Assembly (NCBI RefSeq): GCF_024170405.1
Contig: NZ_JALJYC010000004.1
Span: 44,966 to 108,965 of the forward strand
Direction of reading: 5' to 3'
DNA from: Neisseria perflava
GTDB taxonomy: Bacteria > Pseudomonadota > Gammaproteobacteria > Burkholderiales > Neisseriaceae
DNA: 64,000 nucleotides
A program made the translations under genes and the position numbers. Below are positions 62,641 to 64,000 of the stretch, piece by piece (position 1 is the stretch's first letter; every line of letters begins with the position of its first letter). The notes under the pieces were generated by a model. The model had not been told where the DNA came from and ran no database searches. It saw only the letters and a list, made by a program, of their open reading frames with translations.

Positions 62641-63630
62641 TTACGGCAGATAAACCCCACCGCCCATGACTTCCAATTCTTCATTGAACAGGTAAGACAC
62701 AGATTCTTCGTTACTGATACGGCGCACCGTTTCGGCCAGCAGACCGGCCAAAGTTACCTGACGGATACGCTCACATTTTTTCGCTTCTTCCGACAACGGA
62801 ATAGTATCAGTTACCACCACTTGGTCAATATCGGACGAAGCAATACGCTTAATGGCTTCACCGGAGAATACGGCATGCGAAGCATAAGCCAATACGCGCT
62901 CGGCACCGCGTTCTTTCAAAGCGGATGCCGCTTTGCACAAGGTATTGGCGGTATCAATCATATCGTCAACAATCAGGCAGGTACGACCTTGAATATCGCC
63001 AATGATGTTCATCACTTCGGCAACATTGGCTTTCGGACGGCGTTTGTCGATAATCGCCAAATCCACATTCAACGATTTAGCAACAGCGCGTGCACGAACT
63101 ACGCCACCAACATCCGGACTAACCACAATCAGGTTTTCAATGCGCTGCTGACTGATGTCATTGAGTAAAATCGGAGTAGCGTAAATATTATCTACTGGAA
63201 TATCAAAGAAACCCTGAATTTGGTCGGCATGCAGGTCAACCGTCAACACACGATCAATACCGGCGGAATACAGCATATTGGCGACCAATTTAGCCGAAAT
63301 CGGCACGCGTACAGAACGCGGACGACGGTCTTGGCGAGCATAACCGAAATACGGAATGGCGGCGGTAATACGACCGGCAGAAGCACGTTTGAGCGCATCG
63401 GCCATGGTCAGAATTTCCATCAGGTTGTCATTGGTCGGCGCACAAGTCGGCTGCAAAATAAATACGTCGCGACCACGGACGTTTTCCAAGAGTTCAACGG
63501 CCACTTCGCCGTCTGAAAATTTGGTTACGGAGGCATCCCCCAATGAAATGCCCAGATGTTTTACCACGCGTTGCGCCAATTCCGGATTTGCATTACCGGT
63601 AAACACCATCAAATTATCATATGCGGCCAT
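62641..63630 (-). CDS. prs: ribose-phosphate pyrophosphokinase
   Basis: It makes PRPP from ribose-5-phosphate and ATP for nucleotide, histidine and tryptophan synthesis. The protein has 329 residues from ATG 63630 (after GGTGAAGAAGAT). Family blocks: FSDGEVAVELLENVRG, the ATP flexible loop YFGYARQDRRPRSVRVPISA (about 95-114), the Mg/ribose site TVDLHADQIQGFFDIPVDN and the PRPP loop CLIVDDMIDTANTL (about 217). It supplies the substrate used by TrpD in this window. A DUS interrupts the coding strand at 63509-63518. Confidence 0.95.
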   Translation of the reverse strand: MAAYDNLMVFTGNANPELAQRVVKHLGISLGDASVTKFSDGEVAVELLENVRGRDVFILQPTCAPTNDNLMEILTMADALKRASAGRITAAIPYFGYARQDRRPRSVRVPISAKLVANMLYSAGIDRVLTVDLHADQIQGFFDIPVDNIYATPILLNDISQQRIENLIVVSPDVGGVVRARAVAKSLNVDLAIIDKRRPKANVAEVMNIIGDIQGRTCLIVDDMIDTANTLCKAASALKERGAERVLAYASHAVFSGEAIKRIASSDIDQVVVTDTIPLSEEAKKCERIRQVTLAGLLAETVRRISNEESVSYLFNEELEVMGGGVYLP

Positions 63631-63784
63631 ATCTTCTTCACCTGAATTTACGTTGAATTTTTGCTCGGAAAACATCATGCTTCCTTCTGCGCTACGGCTG
63701 GAATGCCCAAGGCCGACATTATACGCAGAAATTCCGCACAAAACAAAGTATCATGCTGAATTTTATTGCACAAACTGCAACATA

Positions 63785-63814
63785 AAAGAGCGTGTAAGAT
63801 AGCTTACACGCTCT
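63785..63814 (-). terminator. terminator of the tRNA-Gln array
   Basis: AGAGCGTGTAAG and CTTACACGCTCT form a stem; on the minus strand TTTT follows. It lies directly behind the last tRNA gene and upstream of prs. Confidence 0.8.
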
Positions 63815-63818
63815 CGTA

Positions 63819-63894
63819 TGGCTGGGGAGGAAGGATTCGAACCTTCGCATGCTGGATTCAGAATCCAGAGTCTTAACCGCTTGACGACTCCCCA
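63819..63894 (-). tRNA. tRNA-Gln (anticodon CTG)
   Basis: A complete 76-nt cloverleaf on the minus strand. The acceptor stem TGGGGAG pairs with CTCCCCA, CCA is encoded, the anticodon arm CTGGA-TTCTGAA-TCCAG gives CTG (reads CAG), and the T arm contains GGTTCGAATCC. Confidence 0.93.
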
Positions 63895-63905
63895 AAATAA
63901 GGGGC

Positions 63906-63981
63906 TGGCTGGGGAGGAAGGATTCGAACCTTCGCATGCTGGAATCAAAATCCAGTGTCTTAACCGCTTGACGACTCCCCA
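63906..63981 (-). tRNA. tRNA-Gln (anticodon TTG)
   Basis: 76 nt on the minus strand, differing from the neighbour only in and next to the anticodon arm (CTGGA-TTTTGAT-TCCAG, reads CAA). CCA is encoded. Confidence 0.93.
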
Positions 63982-63990
63982 ACAAGGTTG

Positions 63991-64000
63991 TGGCTGGGGA
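63991..64000 (-). tRNA. 3' end of a further tRNA, cut by the window edge
   Basis: TCCCCAGCCA on the minus strand equals the acceptor end and CCA of the two tRNA-Gln genes. Probably another tRNA-Gln of the same array, but the anticodon is outside the window. Confidence 0.6.

Noticed and set aside
63719..63985. Open frames across the tRNA array
   Set aside because: They are translations of the repeated tRNA-Gln genes.
1..64000. CRISPR array
   Set aside because: The many short repeats are uptake sequences, dRS3 and other intergenic units; none show regularly spaced repeats with unique spacers, and no cas genes are seen.

Overview
The window is a piece of a Neisseria chromosome, most likely a commensal of the N. 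subflava/N. elongata type. The strongest sign is the DNA uptake sequence (DUS): AGGCCGTCTGAA occurs dozens of times, very often as inverted pairs just behind genes. This AG dialect belongs to many commensals; the meningococcal/gonococcal form ATGCCGTCTGAA is a small minority here. Gene content agrees (MetNIQ, MetX/MetW, Prs-RplY, FtsB-Eno, Neisseria-type repeats). Most of the DNA looks about 50-55 percent G+C by eye, with two clearly AT-rich exceptions.

Layout. 1-2.3 kb: end of an unknown gene, trpG, repeats, trpD. 2.3-13 kb: metallophosphoesterase, DyP peroxidase, recB boxed in by two large dRS3-bearing repeats, YdcH-like protein, nitroreductase, glyoxalase-like protein, ABC-F protein Uup. 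13-15.6 kb: methionine importer metNIQ. 15.7-22.7 kb: a LysR regulator diverging from a set that looks built for shikimate/quinate uptake and breakdown (PrpF/GalD-type isomerase, atypical shikimate dehydrogenase, aromatic-acid MFS transporter, QuiC-type dehydroshikimate dehydratase fused to an HPPD-like domain). 22.9-24.8 kb: leuA, whose reading frame is preceded in frame by a small helix-turn-helix domain. 24.9-33.9 kb: methyltransferase, sucrose phosphorylase, uvrC, ftsB, eno, guaB, DUF4124 protein. 34-44 kb: Dcu and DMT transporters, YbaK, RidA, YgfZ, RlmJ, zinc protease, PEBP protein, ferredoxin-NADP reductase, HpnC-like synthase. 44.5-46.3 kb: an AT-rich OLD-family (ATPase plus TOPRIM) gene broken by two in-frame TAA codons. 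46.4-64 kb: fbp, nupC, metXW, TonB-dependent receptor with an SbmA/YddA-type ABC protein, pnuC, Na+/H+ antiporter, ilvA, dacC, rplY, prs and a tRNA-Gln array cut by the window edge.

The most notable observations are: (1) the HTH-LeuA continuous frame with its own start, an internal start with a Shine-Dalgarno, and three copies of a TTTGTCTAAW site placed upstream of, inside and just downstream of the promoter; (2) the OLD-family defence-type gene with two nonsense codons at likely glutamine positions; (3) two inverted repeats of about 270 bp around recB whose dRS3-bounded core is flipped relative to the flanks; (4) a 160 bp MITE-like element in two copies with 3-bp TNA target duplications, one inserted exactly at a stop codon; (5) commensal versions of Correia elements in both known size classes plus a shorter derivative. 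All functions are assigned from sequence reading alone; no database search was run.
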